Origin: Icerya purchasi
Taxonomy: Eukaryota; Arthropoda; Insecta; Hemiptera; Monophlebidae
DNA: 64,000 nucleotides
Assembly (NCBI GenBank): GCA_039619475.1
Contig: CM077115.1
Span: 145,208,274 to 145,272,273 of the forward strand
Direction: 5' to 3'
Positions 20,941 to 32,639 of this stretch are shown one piece after another (within the stretch, counting starts at the first letter, position 1; each line of letters starts with the position of its first letter). Both the position numbers and the translations under genes were made by a program. Below the pieces are notes generated by a model. It did no database searches. It was not told the origin of the DNA and was given only the letters and a program-made list of their open reading frames with translations.

Positions 20941-23205
20941 AAATAAACTAAACAATTAATAATTTACGGGAAATATCTTTCAATGATAATAAATTCTAAT
21001 TTAACGTATATATTAACAAACACGTTTGGAGATAGCTCGTACCATTTTTATCAAAACAAACTGATAAAAAATGAAAGAAAAAAACAAGACGACCAAATTT
21101 TCCTTGCTAACGGCTTTTTTAAACGCTCATATATATGTATATATATACTATATATAAAAATATTTATACTTTTTATATGTATAACAGTTTATCCCCTCTT
21201 ATAATGCATTTTATTAAAGAACCAACACAACAACCCGAGTTCGAATAAATCTGGTGTAGGATTATTTTCGAATTCCTTCAGGCAATACGTTTTCGAAATT
21301 TCATGCGAGAAGAAATGTGTTGTCGGTTCGACTCTGGTTACAAAGTTTATTTTTTCTCCGAGGGACTAGTTCGCTTAGGCCGGGGTAACACGACTCCACT
21401 GAGTACACAAAAAAGAATTTCCCGAATTGTGACGCATTTAGAAAAAAAAAAAGGAAAAAAAAGAAGCAGGCATATTATGTCCGTCTCGTATACATTTTTT
21501 TCAATAAGAAAAAAGGAATTTTACTATACAACTTCATTTTCAGTTTCGATAAATGAATTTCTTCCAACTACATACACGAGTGTCTCTCTTTTCGTTGTTA
21601 CTTTACATCCATAGTTGATTTCAACAAAAATCCCTCTCATTCAAAATTACCGCGCTTCTATTCATCTCTATTCGTTAATTTTACTTTGCTCTTATTTTTC
21701 ATCTTTTAGTATTTCTGCCGCTCGCCCCCCTGCTTTCTTTTTCATTCCGAAATTCGACAAACAGTTTGAATTTACGCGAATTTTCCCTGATCTGTAAATT
21801 CCATGCCGAGAGTAAGTGGAAAAATAATAGAAAACCCGGTTTAAAAGTTTCCTTAGAAAACACGCGATAATAAATGTTCTCTTAGAAAACACGCGGTAAT
21901 AAATATTTTTAGATATTTTTTCTTTCCTCTTTCTGTTTCTCACTTGCCGTGTATAAATACCTCGGTCATTACGGCACGATGAGTGAAGGAATTATTACAG
22001 TATGTTTAAAAGGTTGTCGGTATTAAGGAAAGTTAAAAAACCGGTTCTGGATGATTGGCCAAGGGTTCGCGTCCTTAATTCTACCTAAACGATCGTATTG
22101 TTTTAGGATATGTTCAGCAGAAGGCGTCGCTGTTGCACGGCAGAATGTGCAAGAAGGAGGAGGAGGGGTTCTCTGTGAAAAATATAACTGTACAATGCGG
22201 CTGTTTTAAAAAAGTTCTGACGTTTTATTATTTGTAGATTTTGCTGAAAAGAAATTTTTGTTGGGACATCGAAATTGTAGGTTTTTTAGAAGGATAAAAA
22301 GGAGTTATAGTTGAGGAATTGTTTAACTGTATGGAGATTATTATTCAGATGCATAGAAGATTTCTCGTAAGAATTACCAGTCTTCATGTATTGCACGTGA
22401 TATTTCGAAATATCCGAAGGTGCTGAAGAGCTTAAGGCTACCTCTAGGACCGTGTAAGGCATTTACCCTTACTGGATAGATGCTTTTCATGATAGTTTAA
22501 GAAGCTGATTAGTTTTGGAGTGATTCCCGTGGCGCAAACAATGAAAAAAGCTAGCCAGCTTCTTATCACCATCGTGATCATGAAGCTTTGTCTTTGAAAC
22601 GCGTCGTGTATTTAATAAAAATTAAATAATTGTTTTGCAAAATTGCTGTAAAAAATTGCTTACTATACAATAAACATCAATAAGTGAAATAAACAGATAT
22701 ACTGTTTGAATCTGTTCCGATATTGCCTAGGTGGTCGAACGCTGAGCGAAATCTTTTTTTTCTCTAGAAAATTAGAAATTATTTTCAATCAATTTTTGCG
22801 GATGGAATTTGGAGAATATTCGTAATTTGCAAATGGAATTTACTTGGAACTAGCGAAAAAGAGAAGAAAGCCGAAATTTATAAAATTCGGATAAAAGTTT
22901 AATCAGAAAAAAAACCATCGAATAAATAGATTTTGACGCCGATGTGACGTATGCAAGAATCTTATCAGTTCTTTATAAAGGGATAAACATTTCTCGAATA
23001 ATTTTTGATCATACATACGTGAAAAATCGAAAAAAAACATTCGCTGAATTCACTTGAATTTAAAAATAGGAAATATGGCGATGCATGCGTTTTATTTAAT
23101 TTTTTAAGAAAATTTTAAATGACAATTTAAAATTGGATGATCTCAAATCGTGTACATTTATTGTAAAAAAATAAAGTAAGTATCATATGTCCTTGATAAG
23201 GAGTA
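20941..23205. other. Long spacer, no gene recognised
   Basis: AT-rich DNA. A TA-rich stretch lies at 21130-21180 and a small tandem duplication at 21850-21907. Short open frames show no motifs I recognise. Confidence 0.5.
21850..21907. repeat. Tandem duplication of about 28 bp
   Basis: Two adjacent copies of CTTAGAAAACACGCG followed by (A/G)TAATAAAT, with three or four differences. Confidence 0.7.
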
Positions 23206-23300
23206 TCATGGATTGTGTAATTAAGTTTTTCATAATGTACTTAAGATTCTAATGGATCTGATGAGTAAGAGGGGGCCAGTTCCTTTCTCTTTTACTTTGA
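23206..23300 (-). repeat. SINE B 3' part, fragment
   Basis: Aligns with 29562-29660: AATTAAG, TTTTCATAATGT and GCCAGTTCCTTTC occur in the same order and spacing in both, at roughly two-thirds identity by eye. The tRNA-like head is not attached. Confidence 0.5.
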
Positions 23301-23459
23301 CCGAAAAATATAAAATTGGAGGTATTCGAGTTTCTTTTTTTTCGTAATTTATTCGAAATAAGAAGAGAACAAAAAATAATTTGCGGTATCCGGAAAATAT
23401 GAATATTTTAATTTTAGCTTAATGATTGCCGTTTAAATTTCAAACTATCGTGCGTGTGC

Positions 23460-23575
23460 AACTGAGATAGCCTGGGCGTTCAAATGTTCCATAATTTCCG
23501 ATAAACTTCGTAGGTTTATTTTTGTGAGGCCCCCATCTTCTGGTATGATTAAGGTTCGAATTTATATTCACCAAA
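23460..23575 (+). repeat. Possible tRNA-like SINE head
   Basis: GATAGCCTGGGCG (about 23468) resembles a pol III A box and AAGGTTCGAATTT (about 23553) a B box, about 85 bases apart. The A box is similar to that of SINE B. Spacing is longer than in a tRNA, so it would be a decayed SINE head, not a gene. Confidence 0.3.
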
Positions 23576-26064
23576 ACACTTCGATATGTGCACTAAAAAT
23601 ATGCATGAAAATATGCACTGAAGCTCAACCGGATAGAGTACAAAAATTAGCCTCAAGCCAATTTTCGTATTAAGAATATTTCCTTGCAGTCATATGGAAG
23701 AAGTTTCTTTACATTTTAGCTAAGTCCTAGGGGAGGCTCTTTTTCATTTAAGACATCTCAGCCTCATTTTTACCGATTTTAAATTCCACTTTGTGAACTA
23801 GAGAAAGTCAAACGTTTCAAATGTATTTGAAAAGTTGTTCAATAGTTTTCCGTGAAAAAACTGCATAATTTATATTTTCATTTGGAAAATACGCCTAAAA
23901 AATAAGTGAAATCGTTTTGAAATGTTGATTTTACCCTGAAAAAGTATTAAGCATTATCGCAGAATTGGAAATGTAATTAAAAAATAAGATGAAATCAATT
24001 TTTTCGAAGTAAGAGACATAAATTATAAAAAAAAAATAGGTAAAAAATTCTTATTGATATACTTGTTTTTTTTTTTTAACATGCAAATATAGCAATCGGC
24101 TTATTCTCAAAAAGTGCCAAGAATTTTTAAAAATGTCAGGAACCATGTAATAGGAAAAGCCAAAAGAATAAGACAATTTTTATCGCAGTAGAATTAAAAA
24201 AAAATAGGTATACGTTAAAAAATTTCAACGATTTATTGAAATTTTGAAAAAATCGTTTATAGGTTTTTGATAAAAAAAAAAAAAAAAGGAAGTTCAATGT
24301 AAAGACGGGGCTAAGATATCTTTCAAAAACAAAACATAACATGGATGGGCGTACAACACAGGGGGCTTAGCGGGATTAGGAGGAAAAAATGTTTTCTCAT
24401 TCATTTGGCCAGTCACCTTATGTGACTCAAGTTTATACATGTATGCAGGCGTACGCTTGTGTATATACATATTTGGTACGTTGTTCAACAATTCGTTTAT
24501 AGTATTATTATCAGCAATCATGTATTAGGAAAAAAAAAACGTTAGTCAATGATATTCATTTTTATTGGTCAGCACTGTTGTCCAGAGTTGTGTAACAGAA
24601 AACTTACAATTAGAAAAAGTCGGAATGTTTATGCTTTTATCGAATTCGTTTCGTTTATAAAAAACAGGAAAAAAAGGAACGTTACAAGATGATACTTTAT
24701 CCTTGAAATGGTACAATAATGGCGGCTACAACAAGATGGACAAGATGGAATAAGCAATTTTAGTTGAATAAGCTATTTTTATTTGAATGCACAATTCAAA
24801 AATTCAAAAGAGAATTTTACAATCTCATCTTTCGAGATCAATGCGCATACTCGTAAATGTACGTATCCTAATACACTAGATACTTATGTAAGTAAATCAA
24901 AAATATAACTTTTCTTGTATGTCGTATTTCCTATAGGAAGTTATAACTGGCAATTTCAAACATACAAGTTACGTGTGTAACTCTTTATGTAGAATTATTA
25001 AAAATACCTCTGAAAACCCTTAAAATATACAAATTATACGTAAAACGTTCGAAATACGGATTTATATGCACTATTAAATTGGTGTTTTTCTTGAAACGCC
25101 TAGATATGAAATATTAAAGCGTTAACTGCAAACAAAAAAAAAAAAATCTGCATTATACGCAAAATACGGGATCTAATTATTATAGTAGAGTTTTTAAAGA
25201 CGTCATTACGTGTAAAAATACGTCATCGATTAGAACAAATATAATTTTATGAGGTTTTTATTTTCGTATAATTCTTCATCAAGGAGATCGGCTCGTAATT
25301 TGCCTTCAAAGGGTCTTGCCGGACGTATTTAGTTTTTTACTTTTGTCTAAAATTTGAATTTTTCTTTTACCTCTTTAAAGTTATTGTTATTAATATTATT
25401 AAAATTAGTTTTGAAAGTTTGCTAGTGTATTCATATATTTATCTTAATAAATTTGTCACAGAGATGCAATTGCAAGATATTTATACACGTAAACACATAT
25501 TATAAATCAAATGAAATAAAATAAAATAGTGGTACGTATCACTCCGGTTGGGTCTACTCTTGGTCGGTTGAAGCTTCTTTGGCAGGTGCAGTACGTTGGT
25601 GATTCTTGATGGCGGTAATGTAGAATTTTTACTGCGGATCTTGATAATCGAAAGAGTCGGAATTTGAAAGCTTCGTATCTTTTTTGACCAGTGTTTTATT
25701 TACAACTGGCTGCTTAATTCGCAGAGACCCTCTTCGAACAAAACAAAAACTCGACAAGTGAACTCTACTTCGGTCAAAACGGAATTCAGCATTTTACTTA
25801 TATTTCGATCTTGCGAAATCTGTCTTCTCCCACGTTGTTGACATTGTCTTCGCTGACCAATGCACATCCATCAGTGACCACAATCTACATCGAACCGTTT
25901 CTCCCCAGCCGGCGACAAGTTCCCACACACTCACTCTCTCATTATGTTATAATTAATGTTTTCTTTTCCCTTATCTTATTTTATTTTTATGTATTTACTT
26001 TTTTTCGTGTAATGGACACGTTACATTTTGTAAAGCGAAGAAACACACATTTCGTAGATCAATT
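23576..26064. other. Long AT-rich spacer; one protein-like patch on the minus strand
   Basis: Mostly A-rich DNA with nothing recognised. On the minus strand from about 25760 to 25555, one frame reads as a protein-like sequence of about 55 residues with a single stop (KQPVVNKTLVKKDTKLSNSD, then later KFYITAIKNHQRTAPAKEAS). It might be a decayed exon or processed pseudogene; I do not recognise it. Confidence 0.3.
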
Positions 26065-26078
26065 AACATCGTAATCTT
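26065..26078. repeat. Target-site duplication of LINE copy 5, left copy
   Basis: AACATCGTAATCTT, identical to 26796-26809. Confidence 0.85.
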
Positions 26079-26795
26079 TCCTGTGATTTTACTATTCTCC
26101 GCATGCGTTCTCTCATTCGGACTCTCTCTTCTCTCCATGGGATCCATATTGACTTGGTGTGGGTTCCTGGTCATTCTGGCATCTCAGGTAATGAGATGGC
26201 TGATTCTTTGGTTCCGGTTGCTGCTTCTTCTACATTCTTCTTCAAAAAAATCCCATCCTCTAATCTCTTGCCTTTGTGTAAATATTTAATATTTCCATCT
26301 CAAATTTTCCTCCTTTTCTAATTGTCGCTCTTTTTATCTGTCCGTTCAGCCTAATCTTCCTTCAAATCCTTGGTTCCTTCTGTTTCCTTCACTTCCTCGT
26401 TCTGTTGTTGCCTCCATTGTGCGTTTGCGCTTTAACCATTCCTTGCTGCCTTCCTCACGCTCTCGCTTCTCATTAGCCTCTTGGCCCTTGTTGTCCTCTC
26501 CATTCAAATGATGCGGTTATTTGTGACGTCGATCACGCGTTCTTTGAGTGTTCTGCTCTTTCGGGGGACCGTTCAGCTCTGTATTCCCACTTGCTTGGGC
26601 TGGGGCTTCCTGCTCCTTTTTGTGCTTGTTATATCCTGTCTTTTCCTTCTACACTTATTATCCCCTCCATTGTTTCCTTTTTATTAATGATAGTTGATCG
26701 CCTCACTATATAACTTTCGTTTTCCCTTAATTGTTTCTGGGTGAAGGTCCTCGGTTGACGAGCCCAATTAAAAAAAAAAAAAAAACAAACAAAAA
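26079..26795 (+). pseudogene. I-clade LINE copy 5, 5'-truncated, with poly(A) and 14-bp duplication
   Basis: A 717-bp fragment covering the last part of RNase H, the C-terminal tail and the 3' UTR. One frame (26103-26321) reads MRSLIRTLSSLHGIHIDLVW, then VPGHSGISGNEMADSLVPVA, keeping the last catalytic Asp; later frames match HSLLPSSRS-type and ECSALSG-type tail motifs with breaks. The 3'-UTR motif (TTCTGGGTGAAGGTCC, about 26733) is followed by an A-run from about 26768. Identical 14-bp repeats flank it, the signature of target-primed reverse transcription that stopped early. Confidence 0.9.
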
Positions 26796-26809
26796 AACAT
26801 CGTAATCTT
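26796..26809. repeat. Target-site duplication of LINE copy 5, right copy
   Basis: AACATCGTAATCTT, identical to 26065-26078. Confidence 0.85.
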
Positions 26810-28485
26810 ATGTTTTTCTTTTCAAGCTACAGTTTCAGCATGCTTTCCAAAATGTTTTCCCGCTAAATGGAAAAAAAAACATATAAAAACTAAAACTGTT
26901 AGATCGTTATGTCATCAAGTTCGTATGCGGCAGCCCAAATCGGTTGCTAAGTTTTCGGTTGCAGCCGGAAACTGATTTACAAAACCGATCGGTAATTTCG
27001 TCATCATCCGTAAGAATGTTAAATGGTACAGAATTAAACGGGATGTTATTATCGCTTGTAATTGAACTTTTTTCGCTATTATTATAAATCCGGCCCTATT
27101 TTAAAGGGGCCTGAAAAAGATATTAAAAGTCGCAGTGGGTAATGAAGAGCGGTTCTTCAAAAGATCACAACGGTACGTTACTCTGTTACTTTTAAGTGTA
27201 GTAAAATGAAGATTTCTGTTGTATGCCCATTAGAGTTTTCTATAATAATATTTTTAATTTCCCGTATATTACAGGAACACCATATTATTATAGTCAATGT
27301 TATCGTGGAGGACAGTATAGAATTAAGCACCGTTACCATCATTAATCTGTTCCGTATTATTCGTTTCTGTAGTTCAGACTTTATTGTTATTTTCGTTCTC
27401 TGCTATTTAATAATTAAACAACTATTATTTCATTTAGATTATGCTGACAACTCCCCTCCCTCCCACCACCCGCTAGTCATTGTCGATAATTTATCTTCAT
27501 TTCCTTTCTTGCTTATCTTATTTTAACTATCTTTCGTTCGCATTGTTTTTAGACGACGCCTTGTTAAAGTTCTACGAGAAGAACTGCTTTCCATTTTTCT
27601 TTTCCTTAACGTTGAGAATAAAAAAGGAGATGTAGCAGCCAGTAAGAGTTTGGAGATTGGAGAGCGCTCCTCCTAACTCTCATTCGAGTTTCAGTTTCGA
27701 ATGTGAAAGGCACTTCGATCGAACCGCATTTTTGCTAACGAGCATACTTATACCCCGCACTATTCGGGTCAGTAAACAAGCAATTTCTTTTTTAGTTGTT
27801 GAAATTTCATTTACAGTTTTTCTTTTTCTGCAGTAAAGAAAGAGGAACGCAACGTATTCATCGTCAAATGATGAAGAGTTGCACAAGTTTTATCAGACAA
27901 AATAAAATAGAATACGAGGAAAAATACTTAAGCAGCGAACATTAATTGACAGACTACATTTATATATATCGCATAAAATATATACCTATATACACTATAT
28001 ATATATAGTATTAACAGGAATTTTTACAAAATCAGTCTGTATGCGTTTTTATTTTGTTGTACAATATATTCTAAGGTAGATAGTGTTCAACAAATTAGAC
28101 ACATTGAACAGGGTGACAAAGTTTACAATAAATGAGATGAAGCGTTTAATGAATCCAGTTAGAAGACGTTTCTGACGAGTTAATTTTTGTATAATTAAAT
28201 GTGATTGGTAATTCAGCGTACAGATTTATCTATGGTATTTTGATGTATATTAAACAGCAAATAATGTGGTGTTTACATTAAAAATATTTCCGTAATAAAT
28301 TTTAGATCGAAATCAAAAAATTAAGCCTTATTCTGATTGTATTATTGTCATTTTTCCTCGGTTTTTATTTTCGGTTTATTACTTGTTTATTTTTTTATTT
28401 CCCTTTACTGCACACATTGCACTTTATTGTACACAACCCATCTTTAATTTTTAAACATTGCAATACTACTTATATAATAATAATC
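26810..28485. other. Spacer, no gene recognised
   Basis: AT-rich DNA with a TA-rich stretch near 27958-28010. Open frames are short and without motifs. Confidence 0.5.
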
Positions 28486-28517
28486 CCACAACTCGCGCAA
28501 TTTCTGCGCATCTGTGG
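28486..28517. repeat. Two-stem hairpin, copy 1 of a duplicated structure
   Basis: An outer stem CCACA/TGTGG encloses an inner stem GCGCA/TGCGC. The same structure recurs 120 bases downstream with compensating changes in the outer stem. Confidence 0.65.
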
Positions 28518-28605
28518 TACATATGTTTCTGCTTATATATTACATTATCCTGTATTAAGCAATATATATATATATGTTTTCTTTCTTTCTTTGTAATAAT
28601 AATCT

Positions 28606-28636
28606 CCGCAGCTCGCGCAATTATGCGCATATGCGG
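28606..28636. repeat. Two-stem hairpin, copy 2
   Basis: The outer stem is CCGCA/TGCGG and the inner stem GCGCA/TGCGC. Relative to copy 1, A-T in the outer stem is replaced by G-C on both sides. Confidence 0.65.
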
Positions 28637-28969
28637 TGTAAATGTAGGTTATATAATATAAAAATTGTAATTATTATTTATTAAGAAATATTAAGAAATA
28701 TTTAGCCAATCTATCAAACTGTACAAGAAATTTCTTATCATTCCTCTAATACACAATTGTAAATTTCAAACTCTGACGAGAAATATAAAAAATAAGAGAA
28801 TGAATAAAGGAAGGTGAATGTGAGCTAGCAGGATAATAGGAAAATGATGGAAAGCCCAAATGGCGAAAGTACAAATAAGGCATCTGACAGACTATGATGC
28901 AGACTTCCGCAGAGCTTGAATTTAAACTACGCTACGATTAAGGAAAGAAGAAAAAGTATGATTGACAGA

Positions 28970-31260
28970 GAGTTTATAAATCCAAGGTCCCCTATCATTC
29001 AAATAAATCATTGCGTATGAGTAATGCTATCAACGAACCTAGTCAAAGGCAACAAGCAACACCAACGCGGAAAACATTATAAAAAGTATATAACCGAATG
29101 ACAGAAAGGTAAATGTAAAATAATAAGCAAGACGTTCGTTGGATCAGGGGAACAGAACATCCGTTGCTTGAAAAATTTATTGGGTCCGGATCTCTGTATG
29201 CTATCAACCAACCTGATTAAAGGAGGAAAGCAACACCAAAAGTACTGAGAGAAAAAGTAAAAACCCTTGTGAAATCAACGCCGGTACTGACTGAATGAAT
29301 TCTGTTGATAATTCATCGGAAGCCAGGGAAAGGCGTAGAAAAAAGCGAACAAAAATATTGAGAGCGGCAAGAATTCAAAACATATAAGCAGGGATGAAAG
29401 TACATAAGAAATAATAGAACAATACACGTTAATATAAGGACATAAAGCTGATATCTTGTCATCCAAATTAGGGATTCCGAACTTACTGGTAGATAATAAG
29501 GAAGAAATTAAATCATTTTCGGAAATATGGGGTTAGTTAAGCGAGTCCCATACCCTTTTTAGCAGGGTGTCGGGAATTGTGGAATTAAGCTTTTCATAAT
29601 GTTCAAAGCCCAACGGCACTAATGAGAGTAGGAGAGCCAGTTCCTTTCGCTCGGCCGCCTTTATTTTCCCAGATTTCTCTGGTACTCAATTTAATTTCAG
29701 ATTGGATATATACCTGGGAGCGATTCGGATCTGGAACGGGACAAATCTCGATAACCAATGACACCTCTGACTTAGTAGCCAAGCGCCTTAACCACCAGGC
29801 TATCGCGCTACCTAGAAATAGAATTATTGACGGTTGGAGAAATGTCAGTATTCATTGGTTTGGAGGAAGAAGAATCTTCAGACGAATTTTTTGAGAAGGG
29901 AGAAATAACTGATCGGAAAAATTTACAGCCGGCATTAATGATTACGTTGGAATAATATTTATTAAAAGGATTTTATGATTTCGATTGGGAATGATGTTTT
30001 TGGGCGGGTAATTTAATATACCAAGAGGAGGAACTACTATAATAATATTTCCGTTTCTTCTTATTTGTGGTATTAGAAGAGTCCCGGTAAGGCGGGGAAA
30101 TTGTTTGCGTTCGAAATATCAGCAAAGGTGAAAACCGGGGAGAGCAGTTTCCCTTGACTGATATTCTTAGCCTCGGAGTGCGAAACATTTTGAAGATTCA
30201 TGATCAAAAAAAATTACAACTTGTCATTGAATACCTGATAGGAAGGGTCATGATTTTCGCCACAACGAACGGGATGAAAACTAGATGGATTATTTTGTTG
30301 AGTCACAGTGCATTCGGAAGAAGAATGACTAACGGAACAAAAGAAACAGATAGGTTTGCTTCGACATGAAGAACTATAATGGGCGAATAACCGACTCAAA
30401 GCTGAAAGCATCGTAAAAATTAAAAAAAGATGGAAGAGTTGAGCTTAAAAATTTAATTTTGATAACAGGAATCGGTACAAAAGAATTGTGCAGAAGTTCG
30501 TTTCTGTAACTTTCGGATACTCGAGATTAGCACTTGACAAGGGTAGTTTAAGAGAAGTTCACCGATGGACAGGTCGGTAGGAATATCGCGAACTACGCCG
30601 AAATTGCGGAATAATAAAGATTGCGGAATAAATGGTCGTATTTTAAGTGCCTTATGGACGTTCTCGGAAAGCAGGAACTAATTAGCTGCAAGGGTAGGGG
30701 AAAAGATAAGTTTAACTAGACTCTTTCCGGGGGAACGGGTAATAGTGGATAAACCGCTAACTTTCCGATAAAACATTTTAGTTAAAGACATCGGGGGAAG
30801 ATGAGCTCTGTTTTTATTTTCCGAATTCTCGACTAAAAACCACAATTTGTCCTTCGAAGTTATTAGAAAACAGTACGGTATGGTATTAGAGCTGGAGAAG
30901 CATTATTGGAAATATCCACGTCGATGGTCTTATTCTCAGCTGGGACAACGCCATCTTAAGAAGGAGATACATTAGACGAAACAGTTTTAATATTTTTATT
31001 AAATCTGCGTGACGGGGTTGATAGTACCGTTACCAACCGCACGGGGAGAATTAAAGGGAGTTCACCTCTCCTCGTCTGACGAGTCTGGCATGAATTACAA
31101 ATTAAGTTTAAATTTTAAATTAGCAACTGAAATCAAAGATTAGAAAGTAGCTAGATTAACAAATTGAAATATTGATCAAACAAGACGGTAAATGTGAAAG
31201 AATTGAAAGAAATGATCTCACCGATAGTTCAGGAATAATGAATGCAGAGCACAATTAATC
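28970..31260 (-). pseudogene. I-clade LINE copy 6 (5' UTR, decayed ORF1, inter-ORF repeats)
   Basis: A minus-strand copy that keeps the 5' half of the element. The 5' UTR carries the family motif TATCGGTGAGATC (about 31218-31230). ORF1 is broken into pieces: 30411-30214 matches the zinc-knuckle region (SSSCRSKPICFFC, SSSECTVTQQN), 30188-29973 the Ser-rich part (KKRKYYYSSSSSW, AQKHHSQSKS), and the end near 29490-29440 reads LDDKISALC. Two inter-ORF repeat units follow at about 29250-29145 and 29060-28975. ORF2 is absent or unrecognisable. SINE B (29560-29815) sits inside the ORF1 end. Confidence 0.75.
29560..29815 (-). mobile_element. SINE B, tRNA-derived, inserted in LINE copy 6
   Basis: Reading the minus strand from about 29815, the head is GGTAGCGCGATAGCCTGGTG followed by GTTAAGGCGC, a good pol III A box; a degenerate B box (GGTTATCGAGATT) follows about 50 bases later. 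The body includes GGAACTGGCTCTCC and ATTATGAAAAGCTTAATTCC, which recur in the fragment at 23206-23300. It interrupts the ORF1 end of LINE copy 6. Sequence differs from SINE A, apart from the A box. Exact ends and duplication were not found. Confidence 0.6.
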
Positions 31261-32469
31261 AAACAAATTACTTTTATTTAATATGCCGATAAAGAGGTAT
31301 TATTTTAGTTGTCAGCTGTCAAAAATTAGCTCTGCCTCCTAAAATCGGACCGTCGTCATCAAATCGTTCGCGCGCCGAGTTTTAGGCACGGTACGTTTAA
31401 TCGGTCAAAAATAATCACTGCTATATATTTCGACGTACATAGTTGGTGCATTTTAAAAAAAGGCTATTGAAATAGATTCCTTCTTTGTTCAATAAGTTGG
31501 AAACACATCAAAATTTTTTAAATTAATTATCTTAAATTATACAAAAAAAAAAAAAAAAAAAATTTAAATTAATTAACTAGTGAGATGTCAAAAGAAAATT
31601 CCATCTGAATGGAACATGTTATACTATTTTTTTTTTTATATTTTAATTAACTTGAAAAAGATAGCCCTTTTTTTTTGGCCCGTTTCGAAAATCGATAAAC
31701 TGATTTTAGTTCTTTCAAATGTATTTAAAAAGAAAAATTATAATTTAGCGGCTGTCTATGTGTTTTTTTTTTTGTTTTGGTTTGTTTTGCTTCATAAATA
31801 TCTCACCGGGCAGGGCGAAACGTGCAGCAGTTGAGTGGCTCAGAAACGATTAGAATAAAATATAACAAGAACAGTAGTCGGAATAATAATTCACCAATTC
31901 ATTTCCAGAAGTTTATTGTGTGGCGCCTTTTTGATAAGGCACCCTACGCGACCATTGAGTCACCGATTTTTATCAGATTTGCGGTACATTGGGAAAAAAC
32001 GGTCTGTCAGTATAAATTACGAAACAATTAGCTGTTAACGAGCCGAGGTATTTTCGTTTTAAAATTGATTAAAATTTACAATTGTAGATGAAATAAAAAA
32101 AGAAATTATCTATTGTTATGAATCTTAGAATTTCTGCTTCGAACGATCGGTCTTTGTTCGCGAGCGCCGATGTTAGAAATCGATGTTCTTCTATCTTTAA
32201 TGTTTCCGGACAAATAACTAATTTGACGATAAATTATCGAGGGGCTACTGAACCTCTCAATAAAAAATTGCCTGATAGAATATGGCAATTAGATTTTTTT
32301 TTTTTAAATAACATTCAGAAAAAGAAAAGAAAAAGAAAATATTTTTAATTATCGCCGACGCGGACAACTCTGTGCCTTTTGCGGTTATTTGCAGAAATTT
32401 CACAATGCCGCGAACTGGTATCAAAAACGTTAAAAATAACAGATAAGAAAAATGATTTTTTGACGAGTA
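31261..32469. other. AT-rich spacer, nothing recognised
   Basis: A-runs (31543-31562) and T-runs, with no coding similarity. Confidence 0.5.
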
Positions 32470-32565
32470 AATAAAATAGAAGATGCTTTATCCAACATCC
32501 CCATTTTTTCATCTCCTCTATTAAATCTTCTACTGTTGCCTTTACTCTGCGCCCTTTTATTCCTT
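32470..32565 (+). pseudogene. I-clade LINE copy 7, left piece (split by insertion of copy 8)
   Basis: From about 32480 the plus strand reads KIEDALSNIPIF and, after a frame change, IKSSTVAFTLRPFIP. This matches the RT region just after YADD of the intact copy (SLSNIHLSISSVKSSVVVFT). It stops at the insertion site and the same RT segment resumes at 38836. The 5' end is truncated near 32470. Confidence 0.8.
32554..32565. repeat. Target-site duplication of full-length LINE copy 8, 3' side
   Basis: CTTTTATTCCTT, identical to 38836-38847 and adjacent to the poly(A) tail. Confidence 0.9.
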
Positions 32566-32639
32566 TTTTTTTTTTTTTTTTTTTGGGGTTCGTCATAAAG
32601 ACATTGGCCCAAGAAGAGGGAGAAGAATGAGAAGCGGAA
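32566..32639 (-). other. 3' UTR and poly(A) of LINE copy 8
   Basis: A short 3' UTR with TTGGGCCAATGTC, shared with copies 1, 3, 4 and 5 in diverged form, then an A-run of about 20. Confidence 0.85.
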
